A stretch of 42,284 bases of DNA from an uncultured Bacteroides sp. (GTDB lineage Bacteria > Bacteroidota > Bacteroidia > Bacteroidales > Bacteroidaceae). Position numbers and translations under genes: made by a program. Positions within the stretch are counted from its first letter, which is position 1; the number at the start of each line of letters is the position of its first letter. Below, one piece after another: positions 25,280-34,732 of the stretch. The DNA lies in the NCBI GenBank assembly GCA_959606905.1, contig CAUHML010000026.1:1-42284 (forward strand), in the 5' to 3' direction. Below the pieces are notes generated by a model. That model was not told where the DNA came from. It saw only the letters and a program-made list of their open reading frames with translations, and made no database searches.

Positions 25280-26734
25280 TTATTGAATAACGATCTCATT
25301 AAGTAGAAACCAGCCTTTTTTTTCTTGCTTGTCTTTGATTGCCAGTTTAATTCCCGGCTGTTGGTCTTTTGTTTGGTCGATGATAGCTATAGCCCATTGA
25401 TAAGTACCTTTCGGAATATCCGTGAAAGTAACCGGATAAGTATAAGAATGCACTGTGTTATGCAACCAGTCCGAAGGTTCTGCGTTGTCGTCTACCCATG
25501 TTTGCACTAGATTCCCTTGTAGGTCAAACAATGCAAAAGCCGGTTTATATTTATAATTCCAGTTGGGTATATTGTTAGGTAGATAACCATTTCCTGTATT
25601 TTTCCATTCGTGTGAAATGAGGACTGTCGATTTGGCTTTGGCACGGACTGGCAATGATACGCTGCATGGATATATCCGGTATCCTCCTTGGATAATAAAC
25701 TTTTCTACCAGGTCATTTGCCCGTTCGGTCCACCCTTTTGTTTCGGGGAGCTCTCTTAAATCCAACGTATTGAAATGTCCTTCAATGGCGTGTTGGAAGG
25801 TCTGTTTGTATACATCTCTCCATGTATTCATCCGATAACGTGTATCCGAGGTGAATGGAGTGCAATCATCGGTGGAACATCCCCAGTAACAGGATTCTCC
25901 GACAAGAAGTGTCTTTCCATACATATCCGCGACGATCCTCCTTTCTTCATCACTGAACCACATGCTTCCCAATCCGTCTCGTCTCATGCCATATCCTTTT
26001 CCGTCAATTGCAATTCGTTTTTCGGTGTCGAAACCGATTTGGCTGCCGAAGGGGAGCGTAAGAAGCACATTTTTGAAGTGAGTGGAATAGAGGGTTGTGA
26101 ACCAGTCGAACACTTGCTCGAATTTGTTTTGGTCTTGCAGGATCACATGGTGACATTCTCCCCACCAACCAAGACTATATCCGTCTACAAAGTCTACAAT
26201 ATCCGGATTATCATATTCCTTGGCAAAGGCTTCGACAAACTTTTCCAGTTTTTCCTGAAAAATCGGATCATCCGGATAAGGTGTCCAAAGATCACCTTTC
26301 AATCCTTTTACGGTATATCCTTTTGCTCCGGCACGGCGTACGTAGTCAGGAGTTCCGGTACGCAGGTTATCCTGTCCGTTGTTGTAAATACGGAAACAGA
26401 GTTTCAATCCACGGTCTAAGGCACCCTGTATCAGTTTTTTGTAATTTTCATCATACAGCCAGGCGTATTTGCCTTCTTCCGGTTCCATGTCCGACCACCT
26501 CCAACGTACATAAAAGAAAGAAGCGTATTGACGGGCTGCCTCGTCTTGGGCAGCCCAGTAAATATTCGCGTTTTGTACTTCATCATTAGCGTCATCATAT
26601 ACTCCCCAACCCATACAAGGGTTGCGAAGCAATGATACGGTGTCTTCCTGCAACTCTACCTTTTGACAGGCGTGTGAGCAGCTTGTAAGGATCACGGAGA
26701 TAAGTGCAAATAGATATAAATGTATATGTTTCAT
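25280..26734 (-). CDS. Putative glycoside hydrolase lipoprotein (DUF4832-like), paralogue 1
   Basis: 484 residues. MKHIHLYLFALISVILTSC is a lipoprotein signal with Cys19. The body looks like a clan-A TIM barrel: RNPCMGWGVYDD, FFYVRWRWSDMEPEEGKYAW, RGLKLCFRIYNNGQDN and DIVDFVDGYSLGWWGE (Glu193, candidate acid/base). LLVGESCYWG (Glu280) is a candidate nucleophile. The C-terminal 110 residues (about 375-484) form a beta-sandwich resembling DUF4832. I cannot assign a CAZy family. It is the last gene of the SusC/D operon, 15 bp after a paralogue of similar sequence throughout. It probably acts on the imported or surface glycan of this locus. Confidence 0.75.
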   Translation of the reverse strand: MKHIHLYLFALISVILTSCSHACQKVELQEDTVSLLRNPCMGWGVYDDANDEVQNANIYWAAQDEAARQYASFFYVRWRWSDMEPEEGKYAWLYDENYKKLIQGALDRGLKLCFRIYNNGQDNLRTGTPDYVRRAGAKGYTVKGLKGDLWTPYPDDPIFQEKLEKFVEAFAKEYDNPDIVDFVDGYSLGWWGECHHVILQDQNKFEQVFDWFTTLYSTHFKNVLLTLPFGSQIGFDTEKRIAIDGKGYGMRRDGLGSMWFSDEERRIVADMYGKTLLVGESCYWGCSTDDCTPFTSDTRYRMNTWRDVYKQTFQHAIEGHFNTLDLRELPETKGWTERANDLVEKFIIQGGYRIYPCSVSLPVRAKAKSTVLISHEWKNTGNGYLPNNIPNWNYKYKPAFALFDLQGNLVQTWVDDNAEPSDWLHNTVHSYTYPVTFTDIPKGTYQWAIAIIDQTKDQQPGIKLAIKDKQEKKGWFLLNEIVIQ

Positions 26735-26749
26735 GCTTTATCGGTTCAT

Positions 26750-28246
26750 TTATTTAATTGTCATCTCACTGATAAACGTCCATCCATCCTTCTTCTCCTT
26801 ATCTTTGATACCGATATTGATACCCGGTTGGTTATCTTTGGTCTTGTCGACAATAGCTACCGCCCATTGGTAATTGCCTCTGGAAATACCGTCGAGGGAA
26901 ACCTCGTAAGTATAGTTTCTCCGTTGGTTAGACAACCATTGCGAAGGTTCGGCATCCTCGTCAATCCATGATTTTACCAGTTTGCCGCTCTCGTCGAACA
27001 AGGCAAAGGCCGGTTTGTACTTATAGTTCCAATTCTTCATGTTATTCGGCAAGTAACCATATCCGGTGTTTCTCCATGAGTGGGAGATAGATACGGTTTG
27101 GCCTGCTGAGGCTTCATAAGGCATGATTACATAAGTAGGATATACTCTGTATCCGCCGTTCAGAACAAATTTGCGGACAAGTTCCGGTGCCAGTCCCGTC
27201 CAGCCCTTTGTTTCGGTAATCGTCCTTAGGTCGAGTGTATTGAAATGATAAGTCTGGGCATGGTCGAAACTCTGATTATATACATCCTTCCATGATTTGA
27301 AGGAATATTTTGTGTCATTTTTGAAAGGTTCGTAAGCAGCCGTATATCCTCCCCAGTAAGCACATTCGCCCACCATTAAAACTTTTCCATACATCTCGTT
27401 CGCTACTTTCTCGTCATTTTCAGTAAACCACATACTTCCCAGACCGTCTCTGCGCAATCCATACCCTTTTTGGTCGATAGCGATTTCTTTTTCCGTATTG
27501 AATCCGATTTCGCTATTATAAGGTAATACCAGAATGATATTCTTGAAGTTCTTGGAATACATCGTTGTAAACCAGTCGAAAGTCTCTTTCTTCTTGTCAG
27601 AATTCAGGTACTTGATATGTGAGCCTTCGCCCCACCAGCCTAAAGAGTGCCCGTCGATAAAATCTACGATATCCGGGTTATCATACTCTTTGGCGAATGC
27701 TGCGACAAACTTTTCATATTTCTGCTGAAAGATAGGGTCGTCGGCATAAGGAGTCCATAGTTTGGCGTTATTTTGTCCTTCGACTTCATATCCTTGGGCA
27801 CCTGCGGCACGGACATATTCGGGAGTACCTTGGCGGATGTTGTCCTGTCCGTTGTCATAGATACGGAAACATAACTTCAATCCCCGGTCGAGCGCTCCTT
27901 GAATCAGCTTTTTATAGTTCTCGTCGTAGATCCAGGCATATTTTCCTTCCTCCGGTTCCATTTCCGACCAACGCCAGCGTATATAGAAGAAAGATGCATA
28001 GTTACGTGCAGCTTCATCTTGTGCAGCCCAATACTCTTCTGCGTTGGCTACATTGCCGACTGCATCGTCATAAAGTCCCCAACCCATGCAGGGATTACGT
28101 AGCAGACCACTTCTGTCTTGTTGCAGGTCAATAGCTTTTGAACCTTTGGGTATGCCGTTCTGACCGGATTCCGAATCGGAATCGGAACATCCGGCAAATA
28201 GCGTCAGACAACACGCCAGTAATATTTGAAAGTAATATCTTTTCAT
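26750..28246 (-). CDS. Putative glycoside hydrolase lipoprotein (DUF4832-like), paralogue 2
   Basis: 498 residues. The signal peptide ends LTLFAGC (Cys20), followed by an acidic SDSDSES stretch that could act as a surface-export signal. The fold signs match the downstream paralogue: RNPCMGWGLYDD (50-61), RWRWSEMEPEEGKYAW, SLGWWGE (Glu207) and MVGECAYWG (Glu294), with a C-terminal beta domain from about residue 385. The two genes probably arose by tandem duplication. The upstream export-type signal here, and its absence in the shorter paralogue, may mean different cell locations (surface versus periplasm). Activity is unknown. Confidence 0.75.
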   Translation of the reverse strand: MKRYYFQILLACCLTLFAGCSDSDSESGQNGIPKGSKAIDLQQDRSGLLRNPCMGWGLYDDAVGNVANAEEYWAAQDEAARNYASFFYIRWRWSEMEPEEGKYAWIYDENYKKLIQGALDRGLKLCFRIYDNGQDNIRQGTPEYVRAAGAQGYEVEGQNNAKLWTPYADDPIFQQKYEKFVAAFAKEYDNPDIVDFIDGHSLGWWGEGSHIKYLNSDKKKETFDWFTTMYSKNFKNIILVLPYNSEIGFNTEKEIAIDQKGYGLRRDGLGSMWFTENDEKVANEMYGKVLMVGECAYWGGYTAAYEPFKNDTKYSFKSWKDVYNQSFDHAQTYHFNTLDLRTITETKGWTGLAPELVRKFVLNGGYRVYPTYVIMPYEASAGQTVSISHSWRNTGYGYLPNNMKNWNYKYKPAFALFDESGKLVKSWIDEDAEPSQWLSNQRRNYTYEVSLDGISRGNYQWAVAIVDKTKDNQPGINIGIKDKEKKDGWTFISEMTIK

Positions 28247-28266
28247 AATGATTCATGTTTTATTAG

Positions 28267-29598
28267 TTATTCTGCATAGATATAGCGCATGACGGTTCCT
28301 TTAGCCCAGGATACCCATAATGTTTCGCTGTTGTCATGGATTAAAGCTCGCCAGGGATCGTTCCAGGTTGCAGGATCGCCCAAGTCGGCGGCCATAAAGT
28401 AGAATTTTTCCTGAGCCAGTTCGATTGCGTTCCTATCCAAGTTCCATGTACCTGCTGAAGTAAAGCTCAGTCCCCATTCATTCAAATGTTCCTGACCGGT
28501 AGGATCTTTATAATAATAGACAGGATCTTTAAGAACATTATACCCGCCATTCTTTCCGGCTTCAGAGAATAAATAATTCCATTCCGCTTCGGTCGGTATT
28601 CTCCAGCCTTTCGGGATAATCCGGTCGCGAATCACAAAACTGTAATAGGTACCGATTGCTTTGATCCAGTCTTCTCCAAGGGATTCGGGAGCATATCTGT
28701 AATATTCGGCTTCGATTTCCGTTCCATCCGGGTATTTGGTAGTATTCAGATTTTGGGCTGTCCACACTTGCGAAGTTCCGTCGGAGAATGTCACGCGGAC
28801 TACGGGATAAGTGATCGTCTCATCTCCACGTTTGTCAACCAAACGCATCATGTCGTTTGTGTATAATGTGTTGGCGACACGCGAAATAAGTGACTGATCT
28901 GCATTGTTACGTACATTCCAATAAATAGTATTGGTCCGGTAACGCTTGATAGACAGTTTTTCGATTGTCTGTTCCATTTCTTCGTGGGTGATCGATATAT
29001 TTCCTGTTCCTTTGGTCGGCAGTTCTACGAAGTTGTCCATTTCCGGATCTAAAGAAAGAAGTACCGTACACTCTGTATCATTACCGATTCCTGAAGCATC
29101 CCATTCAAATTTTATTTTGGTTTGTGTAGCGTCTGCCAACAAAGTGGCTGTCGACATATCTTCAGGAGCAAGCAAGATACTTTTCATTCGTCTGGCTTGT
29201 AGCGTACGAACTTCTGATGCGGCGGCAGTCTGGTTATTTTTATCTTTTACAGTCCAGTAAATGAGTCTTTCATTTCCGGATTTAATATCTAACTTGGAAA
29301 GTAATTGGTTGATAACCAGTGCTGATATATTGCAATTTTTTCCTGTCCCTGCTTCTACGGTAACTTGTTTCACAAGGTCCTTGGTAGTGCTGAATATCAG
29401 TACGGAACCTTGTTCCGAAGCCTTATCCCAAGTAAACTCGTATGAATCTTTACTTTCATCATTTAAGTCCATAGTTGCTCCTTCGGCGGGAGAACTCAGA
29501 TATATGCCCGACATTGGAATTGTGATGTCGGTCTTATAATCATCTTCGCAACCGGCGAACATTAGTAGTCCGATGATGCTATAAATTAACTTTTTCAT
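28267..29598 (-). CDS. SusE-like lipoprotein with C-terminal FISUMP domain
   Basis: 443 residues. MKKLIYSIIGLLMFAGC (Cys17) and the following EDDYKTD match surface-exposed Bacteroides lipoproteins. Two SusE/F-like Ig domains (about 30-130 and 140-245) have the pattern LSSPAEGATMDLNDESKDSYEFTW and ILLAPEDMSTATLL. The C-terminal 180 residues form a FISUMP-type (Fibrobacter major paralogous) domain: VRVTFSDGTSQVWTAQNLNTTKYPDGT, then IPKGWRIPTEAEWNYLFSEAG. Its place after susD fits a glycan-binding surface protein. The target is unknown. Confidence 0.82.
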   Translation of the reverse strand: MKKLIYSIIGLLMFAGCEDDYKTDITIPMSGIYLSSPAEGATMDLNDESKDSYEFTWDKASEQGSVLIFSTTKDLVKQVTVEAGTGKNCNISALVINQLLSKLDIKSGNERLIYWTVKDKNNQTAAASEVRTLQARRMKSILLAPEDMSTATLLADATQTKIKFEWDASGIGNDTECTVLLSLDPEMDNFVELPTKGTGNISITHEEMEQTIEKLSIKRYRTNTIYWNVRNNADQSLISRVANTLYTNDMMRLVDKRGDETITYPVVRVTFSDGTSQVWTAQNLNTTKYPDGTEIEAEYYRYAPESLGEDWIKAIGTYYSFVIRDRIIPKGWRIPTEAEWNYLFSEAGKNGGYNVLKDPVYYYKDPTGQEHLNEWGLSFTSAGTWNLDRNAIELAQEKFYFMAADLGDPATWNDPWRALIHDNSETLWVSWAKGTVMRYIYAE

Positions 29599-29617
29599 GT
29601 TTTTTTCTTTTCAGTGA

Positions 29618-31159
29618 TTAATAACCGGGGTTCTGTTTGATTATTCCCTGACCTTCGTCAATAATATCTTGTGGAATAGGGAAGCGGTAACGGTCTTCAT
29701 CCACAAGCGTTTGTTTACCCATTGATTGAGCCTTCTTCTTGATAGCTTCCACAAATAATCCATAGCGGATCAGGTCTTGGCGGCGGTTTCCTTCGAAATA
29801 TAACTCCCAACCTCTTTCGTCCAATACAGCTTTCAGAAATTTGTCCACACTGTTCAAATCTTGCAGGCTGTATCCTTTGCCCGGAAGCGAGCGGGTACGC
29901 ACTTCATTAAGCAAATCAACAGCTTCCTGCGTTACGGCATTCTTGTTGCGTACAATAGCCTCTGCTGTCAAAGTGAGCACATCGGCATACCGGTAGATAA
30001 TCCAGTCTATTTGTGAATCTTCTCCCGTACAATCCGGATCAAATTCATATTTCAATGGAACTGCTCCTAAATATAATTGAGCGGAAGGATCCGGTCTGTC
30101 ATTCTTTTCATTATGTACCACTCCGTCTTTACTGGTATATTCGTATGCAATCGTCAGCAAACGTCTGTCTGCCGGATCAAAGGTCTGCATAAAATCCCAT
30201 GAGATTTTATATCCGTTCCATTTGGTCATTTTATCCAGATAAGAAGTGAAATTATAGTCGTTGGGTAATACATGAGGTTGCCATTTATGTTCCTGGTATC
30301 CTTTGGCACATTGGCAAGCCCAGATAATTTCCGGGTTCTTCTCATTTGCCAGCGTGAATATATCTTTGTATTCGGGCACAAGTTCGAAACCATATTCAGG
30401 TTTCATCAGTTCGCGTCCCTCTGCTTCCGCCTTGTCCCATTGCTTGGTCAGCATATAGAGTTTTAGCAAAACAGTATGTGCCAATCCGGCTGTAAAACGA
30501 CCATAGTTCTTATCTCCCTTTTTGTAGTTGGCAGGCAGTACTTTGCTTGCTTCTGTAAGTTCAGTCTCGATATATGTCTGCATTTCTTCCTCGCTGAGTC
30601 GGGGGAGAATTTTCTCAGCCATAGGATTCTTGAGTGTTTCCAGGTCGGCAATGGGGATTGGACCGTAGAAATCATAGAGAAGGTATGCCAGCCACCCCCT
30701 GCCCATACGAAGTTCGGCGATGTATTGCTGTTTGAGGGCATCGTCCATTTCAATATCGTTCAACCGGTCGATAGTCAGAGTCATTTTACTGATATCGTTT
30801 ACATAGGCGTAGCTCTCAACAGTCAGCCAGCTACCGGAACCGGATATCTTGAGGGTGTTCCAGTTGGCATAGTTGATGTGGTCCCAACCCCAGTTGCACA
30901 TTCCGTAATCGCCTGCTTCGTCGCTGACGATTTGTATGCCTGTTGCTATATTGAACAGACCTCCATAGCCACTATTTTTAAAGGTGGCGTATGCGGCAGA
31001 CGTTGTGATAGCGTCAGCGTCTTCTGCCGTTTTGGGGAAGATACTGGTGTTGATATCACCATAGTTCTCGGAGACGAGTTCACACGAAGCGTTTAGTCCT
31101 GCGATGAGGCAGCTTCCGAGAGCAAGATATATAAGTTTTGTAATTCTTTTCATGTTCAA
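29618..31159 (-). CDS. SusD/RagB family glycan-binding lipoprotein
   Basis: 513 residues (511 from the ATG at 31153). The lipobox is LNASC. The helical SusD fold is evident from SAAYATFKNSGYGGLF, QQYIAELRMGRGWLAYLLYDFYGPIPI, the TPR segment HTVLLKLYMLTKQWDKAEAEGRELM and the family C-terminus DERGWELYFEGNRRQDLIRYGLF ... YRFPIPQDIIDEGQGIIKQNPGY. It forms the lid over the SusC barrel and delivers glycan to it. It lies 16 bp after susC in the operon. Confidence 0.94.
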   Translation of the reverse strand: MNMKRITKLIYLALGSCLIAGLNASCELVSENYGDINTSIFPKTAEDADAITTSAAYATFKNSGYGGLFNIATGIQIVSDEAGDYGMCNWGWDHINYANWNTLKISGSGSWLTVESYAYVNDISKMTLTIDRLNDIEMDDALKQQYIAELRMGRGWLAYLLYDFYGPIPIADLETLKNPMAEKILPRLSEEEMQTYIETELTEASKVLPANYKKGDKNYGRFTAGLAHTVLLKLYMLTKQWDKAEAEGRELMKPEYGFELVPEYKDIFTLANEKNPEIIWACQCAKGYQEHKWQPHVLPNDYNFTSYLDKMTKWNGYKISWDFMQTFDPADRRLLTIAYEYTSKDGVVHNEKNDRPDPSAQLYLGAVPLKYEFDPDCTGEDSQIDWIIYRYADVLTLTAEAIVRNKNAVTQEAVDLLNEVRTRSLPGKGYSLQDLNSVDKFLKAVLDERGWELYFEGNRRQDLIRYGLFVEAIKKKAQSMGKQTLVDEDRYRFPIPQDIIDEGQGIIKQNPGY

Positions 31160-31175
31160 TTCTTTTTAGGTTTAT

Positions 31176-34100
31176 TTAGAATGAAATATCTACTCCGATA
31201 CTAAAACTAGTGACGTTGGGATATGCATTCGTGTTACTGTCCGTTTCCGGATCTTGGCCTTTCCAGTTGGTCCATACACATGGATTGTTGATGTCAGCAT
31301 ACACTCGCAGTCGGTTACAGATACTTTTACTGATTGGCACGGTGTAGCCTAATGTGATATTTCTGATACGCAGGAATGAAATTTTCTGGAGAAACAGATC
31401 ACCGGTACCATAAGCCGACTCGATGAAGCTGGGGCGTGTACTTGTCTGGTTGTCCGAACTCCAGGCATCCTTGAAAGAGACAGGTACATTCTGTCCCAGT
31501 TTGATGCGGTTTCCGTAAGATCCCCAGGCGTCGTAATAACTGTTTGCTCCGGCAATTTTACCTACCTGTCCATACATATATATATTAAGGTCGAAATTCT
31601 TATAAGAAAAATTGTTGTTGAAACCGAAAATGAATTTGGGGTCATTGCGTCCGATTAAGACCATATCTTCCTCATTCAGTTTATCATCTCCATTTATATT
31701 CTTGAGTTTCACTTGTCCGGGAAGAAGTTGCGGCTGGTGGGCGGGGGCTTCCTCACCAGGTTGTAACAGTCCGTCGGCTACATAGGCAAAGACTCCGCGA
31801 ATCGGGTCTTGTTCCTTCTGATAGGCAGCAGGTTTCCAGTTCGGATCTCGTTCTTTCCAACGGTCGTTATACGTTGAGAAAGTTAAATCAGTACTCCATG
31901 TAAACTGTTTAGTCTGTATATTTTGCGTGTTCAGAGTCAGTTCCACACCGTTACTTTGAGTCGAACCAATGTTGGCTGCAATGGTTTTCACTTCATTATA
32001 ATGGGGAATCGTTTTGTTCTTCACCAGCAAATCGGAGATCGTACGCTGGAAATATTCGGCAGTCAGGTTAATCCGGTTGTTGAAAAATCCCAAGTCCAGA
32101 CCGATATTAAATTCGGTTGTCGTTTCCCATGTCAGGTTCGGGTTACCTAATTGTGATACATAGATACCTACGTGCTGTGAATCACCGAATTGGCTGCCAT
32201 ACCACGGGTCTGCTCCATAATAGTCGAGAGCTCCGTTGCCTACATTATAATTACCGGTTTGTCCCCAACTTAAGCGTAGTTTACCATTCGAAAGAAAGTC
32301 AGAGGAAGAACTCTTGATAAATTTTTCTTCGGAGAAGCGCCAGCCGGCGGATACGGAAGGGAAATAACCCCATTGATGTCCTTTGGCAAAGTTGGAGGCG
32401 CCGTCGGCACGAATGGTGGCAGTGAGCAGGTATTTTTCTTTCCACGAATAATTGAAACGTCCGAAGTAAGAACTCAAGCTGCTTACCGAAGCGTACGAAC
32501 CTACCGGCGGTCGACTATAGTTTCCTGCTCCCAGATTATTGTACAGGAATGAATCATTGATAAAATCTTGATTACCTGCACTCATTCCTTCGGTGTTGAA
32601 CTTCTGATAGGAATAACCGAAAAGAACATTGAAACTATGTTCACCAAATATTTTTTGATAATTGGCTGTCAAATCCATTAAATAGTCGTTGTTATCTTCC
32701 TGGGCTAAATATGCCTGACCGTTGACTGCCGCCCCGTATTGAGTGGTTTTCGGAAGATAAGTTTTTCGTTTCTGATATTTTCGGTCGATACCCAAATTGG
32801 CTTTTAGTTTCAGTCCCTTGATGGGTTCCACTTCTATATAAGCCGAACCCAACAATCGTTCCTTTACAGTTTTATCATTAATTTCGAGGAGAGACACCGG
32901 GTTCGGGAGTTGAGGCATCTGAGGATTGGTCGAATAATTTCCTTTTTCATCTCTGACGGGAACAGTCGGGTTGAAAGCAACAGCAGCAGTAATGATACCG
33001 GAATTTTCATTCTCGCCGTTTCCCAAAGGTACATTATCGTAGTTATTACGGCTAATATTGAAAGACAATCCGGCCTTTACGTACTTGGAAATCTGCTGGT
33101 CCAGATTTATTTTTGCAGTGAAGCGCTCCATGTCATTATTTTTCACTACACCGGAGTGGTTGAGGTAGTTGATAGAAGCCATATATTTCGTTTTTTCCGT
33201 TCCGCCGTTTATAGAAACATTATGCTGGTGCATAAGTCCGGTACGTGTGATTTCGTCAAACCAAGGAACTGTCGGCGCGTTGAGTATCTGGTCGTTCGAG
33301 TATCTGGGCTTAAAGTCCGCCGCATCATCATTCGGAATCATATAATCCTCGTAAATGCCTTCTCCTTTTTCTTTCAGCCATAGCTCGTGATAATATCGGT
33401 TGGTCTGATACATATAGTCCTGCCCGTTCAACATCTTGAATGAGTTTTTCATTCTTTGCACAGAGACATTGGCTGAGTAGTTGACGCTTGCTTTTCCTTC
33501 TTTTCCCCGTTTGGTAGTAACGATAATCACACCGTGTCCGGCCCTTGCACCGTAGATAGCGGTAGAGCTGGCGTCTTTCAGAACCTCTATCGACTCAATG
33601 TCATTCGGATTGATAGATTCGAGAATATTATCGGTTTGCCCCGCTTCGTAACGATTGCCCGAACCAAGCGTAGAACTGGAAGAAACGGGAAAACCGTCAA
33701 TGATGATAAGCGGATCGTTCCCGGCGCCGACAGAGGCTGCTCCACGTATATTGAAACTACTGCCGCCGCCTACCTGTGCACTCGTCTGCACTACTTGCAG
33801 ACCTGCTGCTTTTCCGGCTAACGCATGGCTGACCGTCGTGAAGGTCTGCACGGGAGTTTCATCCATTTTGATAGAAGAAATGGCACCGGTCAGGTCTCTT
33901 TTCTTCATCGTTCCGTACCCTACAACGACAACTTCATCCAACGCCTGCGCGTCTTCTTTCATTGAGATAGCCAGATGCGTTTTGTTTCTGGTATTCACTT
34001 CCTGCGTCAGATATCCCAAGTAAGATATTTGTACGCTACTACCTTCGTCGACAGTGAGCTGAAACTTTCCGTCAATATCGGAGATAGTCCCATTTGTACC

Positions 34101-34499
34101 ATTTTTTTCTTTGATATTGGCACCGATGATCGGTTCCCCGTAATTGTCTGTGATGATTCCGCTGATTGTACTTTTTTTCTTCTGTTGTGTGGCTTGGTTA
34201 CTTTTCTTTTTTATAATGATGTCTTTACCTTGAACTGTATAACTAACATTTTGTCCTATTAAAATCTGTTCCACTACCTTCTCTATGGGTAGGTTCCTTG
34301 CTGTTACCGTAATAATCTTCTGGGTATTCAGATCGCTTGCCGCAAATGTAAATGAATATCCATTTTGCTTCTGTATGGTTTCAATGGCCTGTTTTACAGT
34401 CACGTTCTTCAACTGCATACTGATATGCTGTGCAAATGAGTTCAGATGAAGACATAACATGAGCAGGACCATGAAAAAAAACTTTTTCTTAGTTTTCAT
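31176..34499 (-). CDS. SusC/RagA TonB-dependent transporter with STN domain
   Basis: 1107 residues. The signal peptide ends LNSFAQ. The STN domain (about 24-95: MQLKNVTVKQAIETIQKQNGYSFTF) marks a transducing receptor that signals to an anti-sigma factor. A carboxypeptidase-D-like domain (about 110-185) and the plug (VVVGYGTMKKRDLTGAISSI, then IIIDGFP, DIESIEVLKDASSTAIYGARAGHGVIIVTTK) follow. The beta barrel ends in SFSIGVDISF with the terminal Phe. It imports glycan pieces across the outer membrane. The upstream FecR and ECF sigma genes fit the STN domain as a trans-envelope switch. A candidate antisense RNA faces its leader. Confidence 0.96.
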   Translation of the reverse strand: MKTKKKFFFMVLLMLCLHLNSFAQHISMQLKNVTVKQAIETIQKQNGYSFTFAASDLNTQKIITVTARNLPIEKVVEQILIGQNVSYTVQGKDIIIKKKSNQATQQKKKSTISGIITDNYGEPIIGANIKEKNGTNGTISDIDGKFQLTVDEGSSVQISYLGYLTQEVNTRNKTHLAISMKEDAQALDEVVVVGYGTMKKRDLTGAISSIKMDETPVQTFTTVSHALAGKAAGLQVVQTSAQVGGGSSFNIRGAASVGAGNDPLIIIDGFPVSSSSTLGSGNRYEAGQTDNILESINPNDIESIEVLKDASSTAIYGARAGHGVIIVTTKRGKEGKASVNYSANVSVQRMKNSFKMLNGQDYMYQTNRYYHELWLKEKGEGIYEDYMIPNDDAADFKPRYSNDQILNAPTVPWFDEITRTGLMHQHNVSINGGTEKTKYMASINYLNHSGVVKNNDMERFTAKINLDQQISKYVKAGLSFNISRNNYDNVPLGNGENENSGIITAAVAFNPTVPVRDEKGNYSTNPQMPQLPNPVSLLEINDKTVKERLLGSAYIEVEPIKGLKLKANLGIDRKYQKRKTYLPKTTQYGAAVNGQAYLAQEDNNDYLMDLTANYQKIFGEHSFNVLFGYSYQKFNTEGMSAGNQDFINDSFLYNNLGAGNYSRPPVGSYASVSSLSSYFGRFNYSWKEKYLLTATIRADGASNFAKGHQWGYFPSVSAGWRFSEEKFIKSSSSDFLSNGKLRLSWGQTGNYNVGNGALDYYGADPWYGSQFGDSQHVGIYVSQLGNPNLTWETTTEFNIGLDLGFFNNRINLTAEYFQRTISDLLVKNKTIPHYNEVKTIAANIGSTQSNGVELTLNTQNIQTKQFTWSTDLTFSTYNDRWKERDPNWKPAAYQKEQDPIRGVFAYVADGLLQPGEEAPAHQPQLLPGQVKLKNINGDDKLNEEDMVLIGRNDPKFIFGFNNNFSYKNFDLNIYMYGQVGKIAGANSYYDAWGSYGNRIKLGQNVPVSFKDAWSSDNQTSTRPSFIESAYGTGDLFLQKISFLRIRNITLGYTVPISKSICNRLRVYADINNPCVWTNWKGQDPETDSNTNAYPNVTSFSIGVDISF

Positions 34500-34551
34500 A
34501 AGTCAATGAATAAATAATTGATAAATAGGATGAGAAGTTTAGGATTTTATT

Positions 34552-34559
34552 TATATTTG
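34552..34559 (+). promoter_or_regulatory. Promoter opposite to susC (antisense RNA)
   Basis: TATATTTG matches TAnnTTTG on the strand opposite to susC, 53 bp upstream of the susC start codon. No -33 TTTG at the usual spacing. Confidence 0.55.
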
Positions 34560-34565
34560 CCTAAG

Positions 34566-34648
34566 CTTTCATCGATAAAGTCACTGAGGCTTTTAAGACA
34601 GAAAGTTAAAAGGAGGTCAGGGGTTGGAAAGGAACCTGACCTTTTTTT
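34566..34648 (+). ncRNA. Candidate antisense small RNA of the SusC/D locus
   Basis: About 83 nt between a TAnnTTTG element and an intrinsic terminator. The terminator stem is AGGTCAGG (34614-34621) with its complement (34635-34642), followed by seven T residues. It lies in the gap between fecR and susC and is transcribed away from susC, so it would pair with the 5' leader of susC mRNA if that leader starts upstream of 34566. DonS-type antisense RNAs are known at this place in Bacteroides ECF-controlled loci. The ends and the function are inferred. The same hairpin could weakly stop fecR transcription. Confidence 0.6.
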
Positions 34649-34732
34649 ATTTCTATCTGGGAGAGTAAAATCATGTTTTTTCAAAGTTGCTTTTCATATT
34701 CTTTTAAGTTTTCAAAGGTTTAACATTCAGTC

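Noticed and set aside
25775..26419. 214-codon plus-strand frame
   Set aside because: It is antisense to the TIM-barrel lipoprotein gene and has no recognisable domain.
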